From Desulfobacteraceae bacterium (GTDB lineage: Bacteria; Desulfobacterota; Desulfobacteria; Desulfobacterales; Desulfobacteraceae), in NCBI GenBank assembly GCA_024225895.1, contig JAAEMC010000151.1, positions 1 through 10,927 on the forward strand: a stretch of DNA of 10,927 nucleotides, read 5' to 3'. Shown here one piece after another: positions 1-6,555 of this stretch; the first letter of the stretch is position 1, and every line of letters starts with the position of its first letter. Below the pieces are notes generated by a model that did not search any database, was not told the origin of the DNA, and saw nothing but the letters and a program-made list of their open reading frames with translations. Made by a program: the position numbers and the translations under genes.

Positions 1-153
1 CTCTGTAAAAATCTTCATGGATTCGATCATACATACAAGGTCAAATGCTTTAATGGTTTGCCCTTCCTTTATATAAGGAATCTCTCCCGGTGCGCCTGCT
101 TGATAGAATGTACCCATGACAGGTGATGTAAGGTTGTAGGTATTGTCGCCCAT
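1..153 (-). CDS. Biotin carboxyl carrier protein, short AccB-like form (partial, C-terminus off window)
   Basis: Only the first 51 residues are in the window. They form the N-terminal half of a biotinyl domain: the SPVMGTFY strand at residues 10-17 matches the SPMVGTFY region of acetyl-CoA carboxylase BCCP, and ESMKI at 44-48 is the biotinylation motif, with Lys47 as the predicted biotin attachment site. The protein starts almost directly at the biotinyl domain and lacks the long N-terminal extension of E. coli AccB, so the complete protein is probably short (about 70-80 aa). The start at 153 is supported by GGAGG 7-11 nt upstream. It is transcribed away from the GntR-TRAP-pxp group. By family knowledge, short BCCP and biotin carboxylase genes often sit beside pxpABC/kipIA genes; a biotin carboxylase gene further left would be expected but cannot be seen. 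The gene symbol is left blank because the partner enzyme is unknown. Confidence 0.88.
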   Translation of the reverse strand, partial: MGDNTYNLTSPVMGTFYQAGAPGEIPYIKEGQTIKAFDLVCMIESMKIFTE

Positions 154-201
154 GTTCCTCCCCCTTTTTTAAATAAAGTAATAATATTTTTTTAAATATA
201 C

Positions 202-227
202 TTGACATATATTTTAAATCTATGTCA
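202..227. promoter_or_regulatory. 25-bp palindrome over a TTGACA box: candidate operator in the divergent promoter region
   Basis: Positions 203-227 form an inverted repeat with perfect 7-bp outer arms, TGACATA (203-209) and TATGTCA (221-227). The 11-bp AT-rich centre is also palindromic except for the 210/220 pair. TTGACA at 202-207 matches a -35 box reading toward the GntR gene; the -10 is less clear (ACATAT or CATATA near 227-233, with long spacing). An 11-nt direct repeat, ACATATATTTT, also occurs at 205-215 and 227-237. The site lies between the biotin-carrier gene and the GntR gene, so a dimeric regulator bound here could control both. Binding by the adjacent GntR protein is inference. 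Confidence 0.55.
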
Positions 228-283
228 CATATATTTTCAGTTCTATTAGAAAGCACTACCACGAACAAGAGGAGTATATTAAA

Positions 284-976
284 ATGGAACACTCTGTCCC
301 AGAAGAGAAACCTGCCAAACAATCCAAGGCTGTCAAGGCTTATGAAACCATTGTCAGAAAAATCGTCTGCCTGGAGTATCAACCAAGCCAGCATCTTGAG
401 GAAAACCAGTTGGTAGAAGATTTGGGCATCGGCAGAACACCCATAAGAGAAGCTCTCGTCAGGTTGCAGGGGGAAAGGATGGTAGAGTCCCATCCCAAAA
501 AAGGCGTGATTGTCCGGCCCATTACATTACAAAATACCAAAGCCATGTTTGAAAGTATGAAAATCATGGAATTTGGTGTGGTGGATATAGCCCTGACCAA
601 AGACCATAGCCTTTTTATTGATCTGATGGAACAAGCCAATGACAGGATGGTAAACGCTGTAAAAGGCAATGATGTTTTTGAACTGGTTGAAGCCAATCAT
701 GATTTTCACATGGGCTTTGCCAAGTGTTCCCAAAATGAATTTTTAATCCGGGCGGTTAATGATGTCAGAAAAGAGGCCAAGCGATTATCATATCTTTCCT
801 ACGACAATATCATTGACCCTGCAAAGCCCTTGAAGAACCATTTTAAGGCTGTGGTTGAGGAACATGAAAAAATGATCAAGTATCTTGCCCAAAAAGATGC
901 TGCCAATCTCAAGCAATTGATCGCAGAGCACATCCAGACTTTCCGGCAGCGGATTGTTATTTTCATGACCTCTTAG
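284..976 (+). CDS. GntR-family (FadR/FCD subfamily) transcriptional regulator
   Basis: This 230-aa DNA-binding regulator has an N-terminal winged helix-turn-helix at about residues 15-80; the recognition segment, with IGRTPIREALVRL at 49-61, is a hallmark of the GntR family. A helical FCD effector domain follows at about 85-222. In FCD proteins a metal site is made by Asp/Asn and three His; here the fitting residues are Asn138, His142, His194 and His216, so Asn stands where Asp is commoner. FCD regulators usually sense carboxylates and act as local repressors. The start at 284 has an AAGAGGAG ribosome site about 9 nt upstream. Its position directly before the TRAP and pxp genes and opposite the biotin-carrier gene suggests that it controls this locus, probably through the palindrome at 203-227. 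The effector is unknown; 5-oxoproline or another transporter substrate is a guess. Confidence 0.9.
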   Translation: MEHSVPEEKPAKQSKAVKAYETIVRKIVCLEYQPSQHLEENQLVEDLGIGRTPIREALVRLQGERMVESHPKKGVIVRPITLQNTKAMFESMKIMEFGVVDIALTKDHSLFIDLMEQANDRMVNAVKGNDVFELVEANHDFHMGFAKCSQNEFLIRAVNDVRKEAKRLSYLSYDNIIDPAKPLKNHFKAVVEEHEKMIKYLAQKDAANLKQLIAEHIQTFRQRIVIFMTS

Positions 977-1023
977 TGTTTGTAAACTTTAATGAATATC
1001 ATTTAATGAAAGGAGAGCAACAC

Positions 1024-2013
1024 ATGAAAAAAGTATTTGTAATTTTAGTTAGTATGATAGTGGCCGTGGGATTTTTTTCCGAAGCCATGGCAAAAACCAA
1101 ATGGGATCTGCACTTAAATTATCCGGCTGGTAATTTTCACTCCAAGGGTGCTCTAAAATTTGCCGATAAAGTAAATGAAGCCACCAATGGAGAATTAACC
1201 ATTGTCCTGCATCCAGGGGCTTCTTTGGGATTTAAGGGTCCGGAACTTCTTCGTGCTGTTGCTGAAAGCGCCCTGGTCATTGCAGAAATCCCCACAGGTA
1301 TGGTCGAAGGAGATGCTCCAACCCTGGCTCTTACTGCCCAGCCCTTTGTTTCCACCAATGCATTTGAACAGCGTCTGCTTTATCAACTTTCCAAACCGGT
1401 TTATGCCAAAATCTTAAAAAAGTTCAACCAGATGACGCTCTACACATCTGTATGGCCTTTTTCCGGTATCTATACCCAGCGAGCTATCAAATCAGAAGGA
1501 GATCTTAAAGGTCTTAAAATGAGAGTATATGACGGAACAGGATTGAATTTTGGAAAATCCACCGGAATTGCCGCCCGTAAAATGCCCTTCAGCGAAGTCT
1601 ATCCGGCTATGAAAGCAGGTCTCTTGGATTCCATGTACACATCTTCTGTTTCCGGCGTGGATGCCAAAGCCTGGGAAGTATTAAAATTCTTCACCCCCAT
1701 TAATATTGTCGGGCCGGTGAACATGATCAATGTCAATATCGGCCAGTTTAATAAACTGCCCAAGGATGTTCAGGCCATTGTACTTGAAATTTCCGCCCAG
1801 ATGGAAGATGAGATGTGGAACCTGGCAGGTGACATGGACAGAAAAAGCCGTGCTACCCTTACAAAAAACGGCATGACCATTGACCCGGTTTCCAAGGAAT
1901 TCAGGCAAGAACTCAATGCCATTGGTAAAACCTTAAGGGGTCAGTGGGCAAAAAAAGCAGGTGCAGATGCCCAGTCCATTTTAAGTGAATACTATAAAAT
2001 CACTGGGAAATAA
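1024..2013 (+). CDS. dctP: TRAP transporter substrate-binding protein, DctP family
   Basis: This 329-aa periplasmic solute receptor belongs to a tripartite ATP-independent (TRAP) transporter. A signal peptide is evident: MKK, a hydrophobic core at residues 4-18, and an AMA cleavage site at 21-23. The mature part follows the DctP pattern, with HPGASLGF near 63-70, GDLKGLKMRVYDG at 159-171 containing the conserved carboxylate-binding Arg167, and the MPFSEVYPAMKAGLLD helix region at 187-202. Binding of an organic acid is expected from Arg167; the exact ligand cannot be read from sequence. The ATG at 1024 is chosen over an in-frame GTG at 976 because AGGAGA lies 7 nt upstream and the signal peptide begins there. 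The gene is 47 nt after the regulator and is followed by a strong stem-loop before dctQ, an arrangement that often gives more binding protein than permease. Confidence 0.93.
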   Translation: MKKVFVILVSMIVAVGFFSEAMAKTKWDLHLNYPAGNFHSKGALKFADKVNEATNGELTIVLHPGASLGFKGPELLRAVAESALVIAEIPTGMVEGDAPTLALTAQPFVSTNAFEQRLLYQLSKPVYAKILKKFNQMTLYTSVWPFSGIYTQRAIKSEGDLKGLKMRVYDGTGLNFGKSTGIAARKMPFSEVYPAMKAGLLDSMYTSSVSGVDAKAWEVLKFFTPINIVGPVNMINVNIGQFNKLPKDVQAIVLEISAQMEDEMWNLAGDMDRKSRATLTKNGMTIDPVSKEFRQELNAIGKTLRGQWAKKAGADAQSILSEYYKITGK

Positions 2014-2071
2014 AAACCAAAGATGTTTGAACATTAGATTCATTATTAAAATAAATTATTAATAAAACCAC

Positions 2072-2111
2072 GGGGCAATGGACAAAATCATCCGCCTTTG
2101 TTCAATGCCCC
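2072..2111 (+). promoter_or_regulatory. Strong intercistronic stem-loop between dctP and dctQ
   Basis: The 15-nt arms GGGGCAATGGACAAA (2072-2086) and TTTGTTCAATGCCCC (2097-2111) pair with one A-A mismatch and one G-U wobble around a 10-nt loop. No T-run follows on the plus strand, so it is not a typical intrinsic terminator. Its likely role is to stabilise the 3' end of the dctP message or to mark a processing point, lowering dctQM relative to dctP. It covers the in-frame ATG at 2078 and ends 17 nt before the ATG at 2129. Confidence 0.7.
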
Positions 2112-2128
2112 AAACCTTGGTGAACCTC

Positions 2129-2632
2129 ATGAAAACATTTGTAAAAATTGCAGACCATTTAAGTGATATTATGGCCAAATTTTCTGCCGTGGTTCTGGGG
2201 TTGATGACCCTTCTGATCCTGGTTGAAATAATGCTATGGAACCTTTTTGAAAAAACCACCCTCATCGCAGATGAGTACAGCGCCTATGGCTTGGCTGCCA
2301 TTATTTTCATGGGCGCAGGATATTGTTTAAAAGAAAAAGGCCATATCCGGATTACTCTGGTTTTGGGATTTCTTCCTCCCAAGGCTGCCAGGATCATTGC
2401 CTTTATTGCCACTTTTTTGACCACACTTTTCATGGGCTATCTGTGGTGGTATCTTTTCAAAATGGTTCGGTCGGCTTTCCGGTACGGATCCACATCCGGC
2501 ACACTTACCCATACTCCTTTATGGATTCCGCAAACCATTATGCTGATTGGTGCAGCCTGTTTTCTGATTCAGCTTGCCGCAACCATCGTAAAAACCTGGG
2601 ATGCTATTTATACTCAAGAGGAGGTCTTATAA
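2129..2632 (+). CDS. dctQ: TRAP transporter small permease subunit, DctQ family
   Basis: This 167-aa inner-membrane protein has the four helices of the DctQ subunit, at about residues 18-38, 52-66, 87-110 and 132-154. The family pattern is visible: a charged DEYSAYG segment (48-54) before helix 2, GHIRI (71-75) after it, and PLWIPQ (130-135) leading into helix 4. DctQ joins the binding protein to the large DctM subunit. The frame stays open from an ATG at 2078, but that codon lies inside a strong hairpin with no ribosome site. The ATG at 2129 follows the hairpin, has GGTGA 5 nt upstream, and gives a normal DctQ length, so it is preferred. The stop overlaps the dctM start by 1 nt (TAATG), implying translational coupling. 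Confidence 0.88.
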   Translation: MKTFVKIADHLSDIMAKFSAVVLGLMTLLILVEIMLWNLFEKTTLIADEYSAYGLAAIIFMGAGYCLKEKGHIRITLVLGFLPPKAARIIAFIATFLTTLFMGYLWWYLFKMVRSAFRYGSTSGTLTHTPLWIPQTIMLIGAACFLIQLAATIVKTWDAIYTQEEVL

Positions 2633-3942
2633 TGGAAACAAGCCTCCTGCTCATGTCTCTGGTTGTATTTGGTATTCTCTTTTTAACCCTGGCCGCAGGT
2701 ATCTGGGTGGGATTTTCTCTCTTTATCGTGGGATTTATCGGCATGACGTTTTTCTCATCTCTTCCTGCCGGTACCAACATGGCCACATCAGTCTGGGCAA
2801 CGGTGGAAAAATGGGAATATGTCGCCCTGCCCCTCTTTATACTTATGGGGGAAATACTTTACCGTTCCGGAATTTCGGAAAAACTATTCAAGGCCCTCGT
2901 ACCCTGGCTTTACCGGCTGCCCGGCGGTTTGCTTTTGATGAATATAGTCTCCTGCACACTGTTTGCAGCTGTTTCAGGCTCCAGTGCAGCCACAACCGCC
3001 ACCGTAGGCAGAATCACCTTGGCAGAATTTGACAAGCTTGGGTATGACCGAAGCCTCTCCATGGGATCTCTGGCAGGCGCCGGTACTTTGGGATTTTTAA
3101 TTCCGCCATCCCTGATAATGATCGTATATGCTATTTTAGCAGAGGTCAGCATCGGAAAAATGTTCATGGCCGGCATTCTTCCAGGACTTTTACTTGCCGG
3201 CATCTATTCATTGTATATCATTATCCAGGGAATTCGAAGACCTGAGATCGCCCCCAAAGCCAAGGAAACCTATTCCTGGGCAGAACGCTTCATCGGCCTT
3301 AAGGATCTGGCCCCTACCCTTACTCTGATCCTCATGGTTTTAGGCAGCATTTACGGCGGCTATGCCACCCCCACGGAAGCAGCGGCATTAGGTGTTTTTG
3401 GCGCATTCAGCTTTGCCGCACTAAATAAAAGTATGTCATTTAAAATAATATTTGAATGCCTCATCGGGGCGGTAAAAACCAATGCCATGATCATGCTCAT
3501 TGTAGTGGGTGCGGGATTTCTGTCCCGGGCAATGGGATTTTTGGGCATTCCCGCTGCTATTACCCAGGCTATTATAGAACTGAATTTATCTCCATACATG
3601 CTTATGCTGCTTTTGGGTGCTGTCTATATCGTTTTAGGCTGTCTTCTGGACGGATTTTCCATTGTAGTCATGACCCTTCCCATTGCCTTGCCCATGGTGA
3701 CAGCGGCCGGATTTGATCCCATATGGTTCGGTATTTACCTGATTTTAATGGTGGAAGTCTCCCAGATCACACCGCCGGTGGGATTCAATCTCTTTGTCAT
3801 CCAGGGACTGACCGGTGAACCCATAATGAGAATTGCCCGGTATGCATTGCCATTTTTCTTTTTAATGCTGCTGACTACGGCCATCTTAACAATTTTCCCG
3901 GATATAGCCCTTATACTGCCAGAACTTATGGTAGGAAAATAA
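2632..3942 (+). CDS. dctM: TRAP transporter large permease subunit, DctM family
   Basis: This 436-aa, highly hydrophobic integral membrane protein is the ion-coupled transport channel of the TRAP system. Conserved DctM stretches are present in order: ALPLFILMGEIL (65-76), FAAVSGSSAATTATVG (111-126), GAGTLGFLIPPS (149-160), GGYATPTEAAALG (242-254) and EVSQITPPVGFNLFVIQG (375-392). The length is normal for the family. The start at 2632 overlaps the dctQ stop and has a full AGGAGGT ribosome site 6 nt upstream; an upstream in-frame extension to 2323 runs through dctQ in the wrong frame and is discarded. It forms one unit with dctP and dctQ, and the pxp genes begin 35 nt later. Family and role are very secure; substrate is not. 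Confidence 0.96.
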   Translation: METSLLLMSLVVFGILFLTLAAGIWVGFSLFIVGFIGMTFFSSLPAGTNMATSVWATVEKWEYVALPLFILMGEILYRSGISEKLFKALVPWLYRLPGGLLLMNIVSCTLFAAVSGSSAATTATVGRITLAEFDKLGYDRSLSMGSLAGAGTLGFLIPPSLIMIVYAILAEVSIGKMFMAGILPGLLLAGIYSLYIIIQGIRRPEIAPKAKETYSWAERFIGLKDLAPTLTLILMVLGSIYGGYATPTEAAALGVFGAFSFAALNKSMSFKIIFECLIGAVKTNAMIMLIVVGAGFLSRAMGFLGIPAAITQAIIELNLSPYMLMLLLGAVYIVLGCLLDGFSIVVMTLPIALPMVTAAGFDPIWFGIYLILMVEVSQITPPVGFNLFVIQGLTGEPIMRIARYALPFFFLMLLTTAILTIFPDIALILPELMVGK

Positions 3943-3977
3943 CCTGCAAAGGTGAACATAAACACAGGACATCCAAA

Positions 3978-4757
3978 ATGAGCAAAACAATTGATTTAAA
4001 CTGTGATATGGGAGAAAGCTTCGGCGCATATACCATTGGTATGGATGAACAGGTCATGGATTATATTTCCTCGGCCAACATTGCCTGCGGCTTTCATGCC
4101 GGCGACCCCGGTGTCATGGATAAAACCATTCAAATGGCTGTCAAAAAAAAAGTTGGAATCGGTGCCCATCCGGGATTTCCGGATCTTTTGGGCTTTGGCA
4201 GACGCTACATGGCTTGCAGTGGTGAAGAGATACGCCAGTACATGACTTACCAGATTGGTGCCATACAGGCGTTTTGTAAAACCCACAACACAAATCTTCA
4301 GCATGTCAAACCACATGGGGCGCTGTATCTTCATGCAGTCGAAGATAAAGATGCGGCCCGGGCCATTGCCGAAAGCATCTTAAGCGTTGATAAGAATCTT
4401 TATTTTGTCGCGCTGGCCGGAAAGAAAGGAGAAACCATGCGGCGCATGGGCGAAGAGCTGGGATTGAAAGTAGCTTATGAGGCATTTCCGGACAGGGCAT
4501 ACACAAAGGAAGGCACTTTGGTCTCCAGAAAAGAGAAAGGGGCGGTAATTTCTGATCCGGGTCTTGTGGCAAAAAGGGCTCTTGGCATGGCAAAAGATGG
4601 TAAAGTGACTGCCATCGACGGTACTGTCATACAGATGGAGGTCCAAACCCTTTGCGTGCATGGAGATAATATCCATGCTGTGGATCTGGTTAAAAACATC
4701 AAAAACCTTTTGGAAACAAATCATATCAACATCAAACCTATGGGAGAAGCAAGCTGA
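3978..4757 (+). CDS. pxpA: 5-oxoprolinase subunit PxpA (LamB/YcsF family)
   Basis: This 259-aa cytoplasmic protein is of the LamB/YcsF family, one of three subunits of prokaryotic ATP-dependent 5-oxoprolinase, which opens 5-oxoproline (pyroglutamate) to glutamate. The signature motifs are all there: LNCDMGE (7-13), NIACGFHAGD (34-43), GAHPGFPD (62-69), GFGRR (72-76), VKPHGALY (110-117), EAFPDRAY (168-175), GTLVSR (179-184) and LCVHGD (225-230). The many Asp and His residues in a polysaccharide-deacetylase-like barrel suggest a metal-dependent site. Length is typical (about 250 aa). The start has AGGA 8 nt upstream. The stop overlaps pxpB by 1 nt. The neighbouring TRAP transporter may bring in the substrate. 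Chemistry is by homology; activity on a related lactam or amide is possible. Confidence 0.95.
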   Translation: MSKTIDLNCDMGESFGAYTIGMDEQVMDYISSANIACGFHAGDPGVMDKTIQMAVKKKVGIGAHPGFPDLLGFGRRYMACSGEEIRQYMTYQIGAIQAFCKTHNTNLQHVKPHGALYLHAVEDKDAARAIAESILSVDKNLYFVALAGKKGETMRRMGEELGLKVAYEAFPDRAYTKEGTLVSRKEKGAVISDPGLVAKRALGMAKDGKVTAIDGTVIQMEVQTLCVHGDNIHAVDLVKNIKNLLETNHINIKPMGEAS

Positions 4758-5467
4758 TGGATCAGACCGAATTGTTTAACAAGGCGGCATACCGGATCGC
4801 CGGTGACCATGGGCTTTTGGTGGAATTTGGCGACGGAATAGATCCAGCGATTAACGCCAAGGTCAGGGCCATGGCAAAATCCCTGGAACAAGACATGCCC
4901 GAAGGATTGACCGAAACCATCCCAACTTACCGGTCCTTGCTTTTAATATATGATCCCGAACTCACAAGTCCGGAAAAATTAAAATTCTCCTTAAAAAAGA
5001 TTGCAAACCATTTGGATGATATTCAAATTGCGCCGCCGAGGGTCGTTGAAATCCCGGTATGCTACGGCGGTGAATTCGGACCGGATATCGAAACAGTGGC
5101 AAAAACAAACTCCCTTGAGATCGAAGAAGTCATTCAATTGCACACTGACAGGGAATATCTCATCTACATGGTTGGGTTTACCCCGGGGTTTGCTTTTTTA
5201 GGCGGCCTTGATGAACGCCTTTATACGCCCCGGCTTGAAAATCCCCGTGTCCTGGTTTCGGAAGGGTCGGTGGGCATTGCAAACAACCAAACCGGTATGT
5301 ACTCGATAGAAAGCCCTGGCGGATGGCAACTCATCGGAAGAACCCCGCTAAAACTCTTTGCTCCGGAACGAAAATTTCCCTTTTTGTATAAGGCAGGGGA
5401 TAAAATAAAATTTACGCCTGTTTCCAAAAAAGAATTCCACGATATTGCTAAAAAGGAGAAAGACTGA
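4757..5467 (+). CDS. pxpB: 5-oxoprolinase subunit PxpB (KipI/AHS1 family)
   Basis: This 236-aa protein matches the AHS1 (allophanate hydrolase subunit 1) or KipI family. Family motifs include IPVCYGGEFGPD (99-110), GFTPGFAFLGG (140-150), GSVGIANNQTGMYSIESP (170-187) and GGWQLIGRTP (188-197). In 5-oxoprolinase, PxpB and PxpC form the ATP-dependent part acting with PxpA. The same AHS1-AHS2 pair is the carboxyltransferase half of urea carboxylase, which matters here because a biotin carrier is encoded next door. In Bacillus the homologue KipI inhibits the sporulation kinase KinA, but nothing here suggests that role. Start and stop both overlap neighbours by 1 nt (TGATG), giving a coupled pxpABC unit. 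An intact, normal-length protein. Confidence 0.94.
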   Translation: MDQTELFNKAAYRIAGDHGLLVEFGDGIDPAINAKVRAMAKSLEQDMPEGLTETIPTYRSLLLIYDPELTSPEKLKFSLKKIANHLDDIQIAPPRVVEIPVCYGGEFGPDIETVAKTNSLEIEEVIQLHTDREYLIYMVGFTPGFAFLGGLDERLYTPRLENPRVLVSEGSVGIANNQTGMYSIESPGGWQLIGRTPLKLFAPERKFPFLYKAGDKIKFTPVSKKEFHDIAKKEKD

Positions 5468-6420
5468 TGGCAGCACTGAAAATTCTATTCCCCGGCGGAT
5501 ACACAACGGTCCAGGACAAAGGGCGCTTCGGACTTCAGAACATGGGAATTCCTGTCTCCGGCGTTCTGGATAAGTTTGCATTTGCCATGGCCAATCTTCT
5601 TGTGGGTAATCCCGACACTGCGGCGGTCCTGGAAATTACTGTAATTGGGCCCCACTTTGAAGCCCTGAAAGACATGGACATCGCCCTGACCGGCGCCAAT
5701 ATGGGCATCACTGTTAACGGCACACCAACTGAACAATGGAAAACCGTACGGGTAAAAAAGGGAGACAAGGTGACAATTGGGCAGATCCAACAGGGATGCC
5801 GGGCCTATCTTGCATTTAACGGCGGCATTGATGTGCCCCTGGTCATGGATAGCCTTTCCACCTACGTGGGAGCAAAAATCGGTGGATTTGAAGGAAGGCC
5901 TTTACAAAAAGAAGATATACTGAAAACCCATGATGCCCCCCTTTGTTCCAAAGAGCGGCACATTCCCTTAGATGCCATTCCCGAATACCCTCCAAAGAAA
6001 ACCATCCGTATTATTCCCGGCCCCCAGGATGATTATTTTGACAATGGAGCAGAAGCGTTATTTTCATCAGAATATATGGTGACCGCTAAAGCGAACCGCA
6101 TGGGGTACCGTCTACAAGGAGAGGCCATTCCCATAAAAACCGGTATGCCGCAAAGTATTATTTCCGAACCCTCCATGCCAGGCAGTATCCAGATTCCGCC
6201 CAACGGACAGCCCATTATTCTTTTGGTGGAACAGACCGTTGGCGGATATGCCAAAATCGCCACAATAATTTCTTCGGATCTGTCACAGATTGCCCAGGCC
6301 ACTCCGGGGGATACCATTATCTTTGAGAAAACAGATTTATCTATGGCCCATGCCATATACAAACAGGAAAAAGAAAAGATCCAGCTAATTAAAGACTGCA
6401 TTAAACAAAAAAAAGTTTAA
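5467..6420 (+). CDS. pxpC: 5-oxoprolinase subunit PxpC (KipA/AHS2 family)
   Basis: This 317-aa protein matches the AHS2 (allophanate hydrolase subunit 2) or KipA family. It begins with the family opening GGYTTVQDKGRFGLQ (10-24) and a following IPVSGVLD (28-35). Later motifs are AYLAFNGGIDVP (113-124), STYVGAKIGGFEGRPL (131-146), RIIPGPQ (181-187), NRMGYRLQG (210-218), SEPSMPGSIQIPPNGQP (233-249) and VEQTVGGYAKIATI (254-267). It pairs with PxpB to form the second 5-oxoprolinase component. It is the last gene of the rightward group. No GC-rich hairpin with a T-run was found after its stop; instead the stop is followed after 1 nt by a degenerate copy of the repeat described at 6537 and 7073. Length and motifs indicate an intact gene. 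Confidence 0.95.
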   Translation: MAALKILFPGGYTTVQDKGRFGLQNMGIPVSGVLDKFAFAMANLLVGNPDTAAVLEITVIGPHFEALKDMDIALTGANMGITVNGTPTEQWKTVRVKKGDKVTIGQIQQGCRAYLAFNGGIDVPLVMDSLSTYVGAKIGGFEGRPLQKEDILKTHDAPLCSKERHIPLDAIPEYPPKKTIRIIPGPQDDYFDNGAEALFSSEYMVTAKANRMGYRLQGEAIPIKTGMPQSIISEPSMPGSIQIPPNGQPIILLVEQTVGGYAKIATIISSDLSQIAQATPGDTIIFEKTDLSMAHAIYKQEKEKIQLIKDCIKQKKV

Positions 6421-6438
6421 TCCGAATATTTCAAAGAT
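6421..6438 (+). repeat. Degenerate, inverted copy of the 18-bp post-stop repeat
   Basis: One nucleotide after the pxpC stop, CCGAATATTTCA (6422-6433) matches 11 of 12 bases of CCGGATATTTCA, the start of the repeats at 6537-6554 and 7073-7090 read on the minus strand. The following six bases match less well (about 14 of 18 over the whole unit). It faces the other two copies. It could be a decayed terminal inverted repeat or a chance match; its placement beside a stop codon, as in the exact copies, favours a real relation. Confidence 0.45.
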
Positions 6439-6536
6439 TCCATGTGAACCGCTTTTACTTCATCTACCGCACTGTCACGGCATTTGTGGCAGTTCACTTT
6501 AAGCTTTATGCCCTGAAACCAGCATAAGGAAAAATA

Positions 6537-6554
6537 AATTCGTGAAATATCCGG
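6537..6554 (-). repeat. 18-bp repeat, copy 1 (exact)
   Basis: The minus-strand unit CCGGATATTTCACGAATT occurs here and, identically, at 7073-7090, 536 bp away in the same orientation. Read on the minus strand, this copy begins one nucleotide after the TAG stop of the 85-aa gene at 6556-6813. Similarity continues slightly into the stop region: GATTAG precedes this copy and GATTAA the other. Confidence 0.85.
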
Positions 6555-6555
6555 C

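Larger units (their letters stand above)
6421..6555 (-). other. Non-coding junction with possible remnant of a CxxC peptide
   Basis: This 135-nt stretch separates the converging gene groups. On the minus strand a reading frame enters from the 18-bp repeat and ends at 6417; its last 25 or so residues carry CHKC and a coding-like ending (VHMESLKYSD). It has no convincing start or ribosome site, so it may be the tail of a broken gene or only chance. A small stem (6471-6478 with 6486-6493, one G-U pair) is present but has no T-run on either strand. No full gene is seen here. Confidence 0.25.

Noticed and set aside
50..493. Long minus-strand frame spanning the divergent promoter and the regulator gene
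   Set aside because: It overlaps two well-supported genes in other frames, has no homology-like features, and crosses the promoter region.
976..1023. GTG at 976 as the dctP start
   Set aside because: It adds 16 residues before a clean signal peptide and overlaps the regulator stop, whereas ATG 1024 has AGGAGA 7 nt upstream.
2078..2128. ATG at 2078 as the dctQ start
   Set aside because: It is buried in a strong hairpin and lacks a ribosome site; kept only as an alternative.
2323..2631. N-terminal extension of dctM to 2323
   Set aside because: The extra 103 residues are an out-of-frame reading of dctQ; the full AGGAGGT at 2619-2625 fixes the start at 2632.
4757..6420. PxpB/PxpC as sporulation-kinase inhibitor (KipI) and antagonist (KipA)
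   Set aside because: That role is specific to Bacillus; linkage to pxpA and a transporter points to metabolism.
6400..6421. ATTAAAC/GTTTAAT inverted repeat around eight A residues at the end of pxpC as a terminator
   Set aside because: The stem is nearly all A-T, the A-run is the loop, and no T-run follows on the plus strand.
6471..6493. 8-bp stem-loop as a bidirectional terminator for the converging operons
   Set aside because: The stem is short with a G-U pair and neither side is followed by a T-run.
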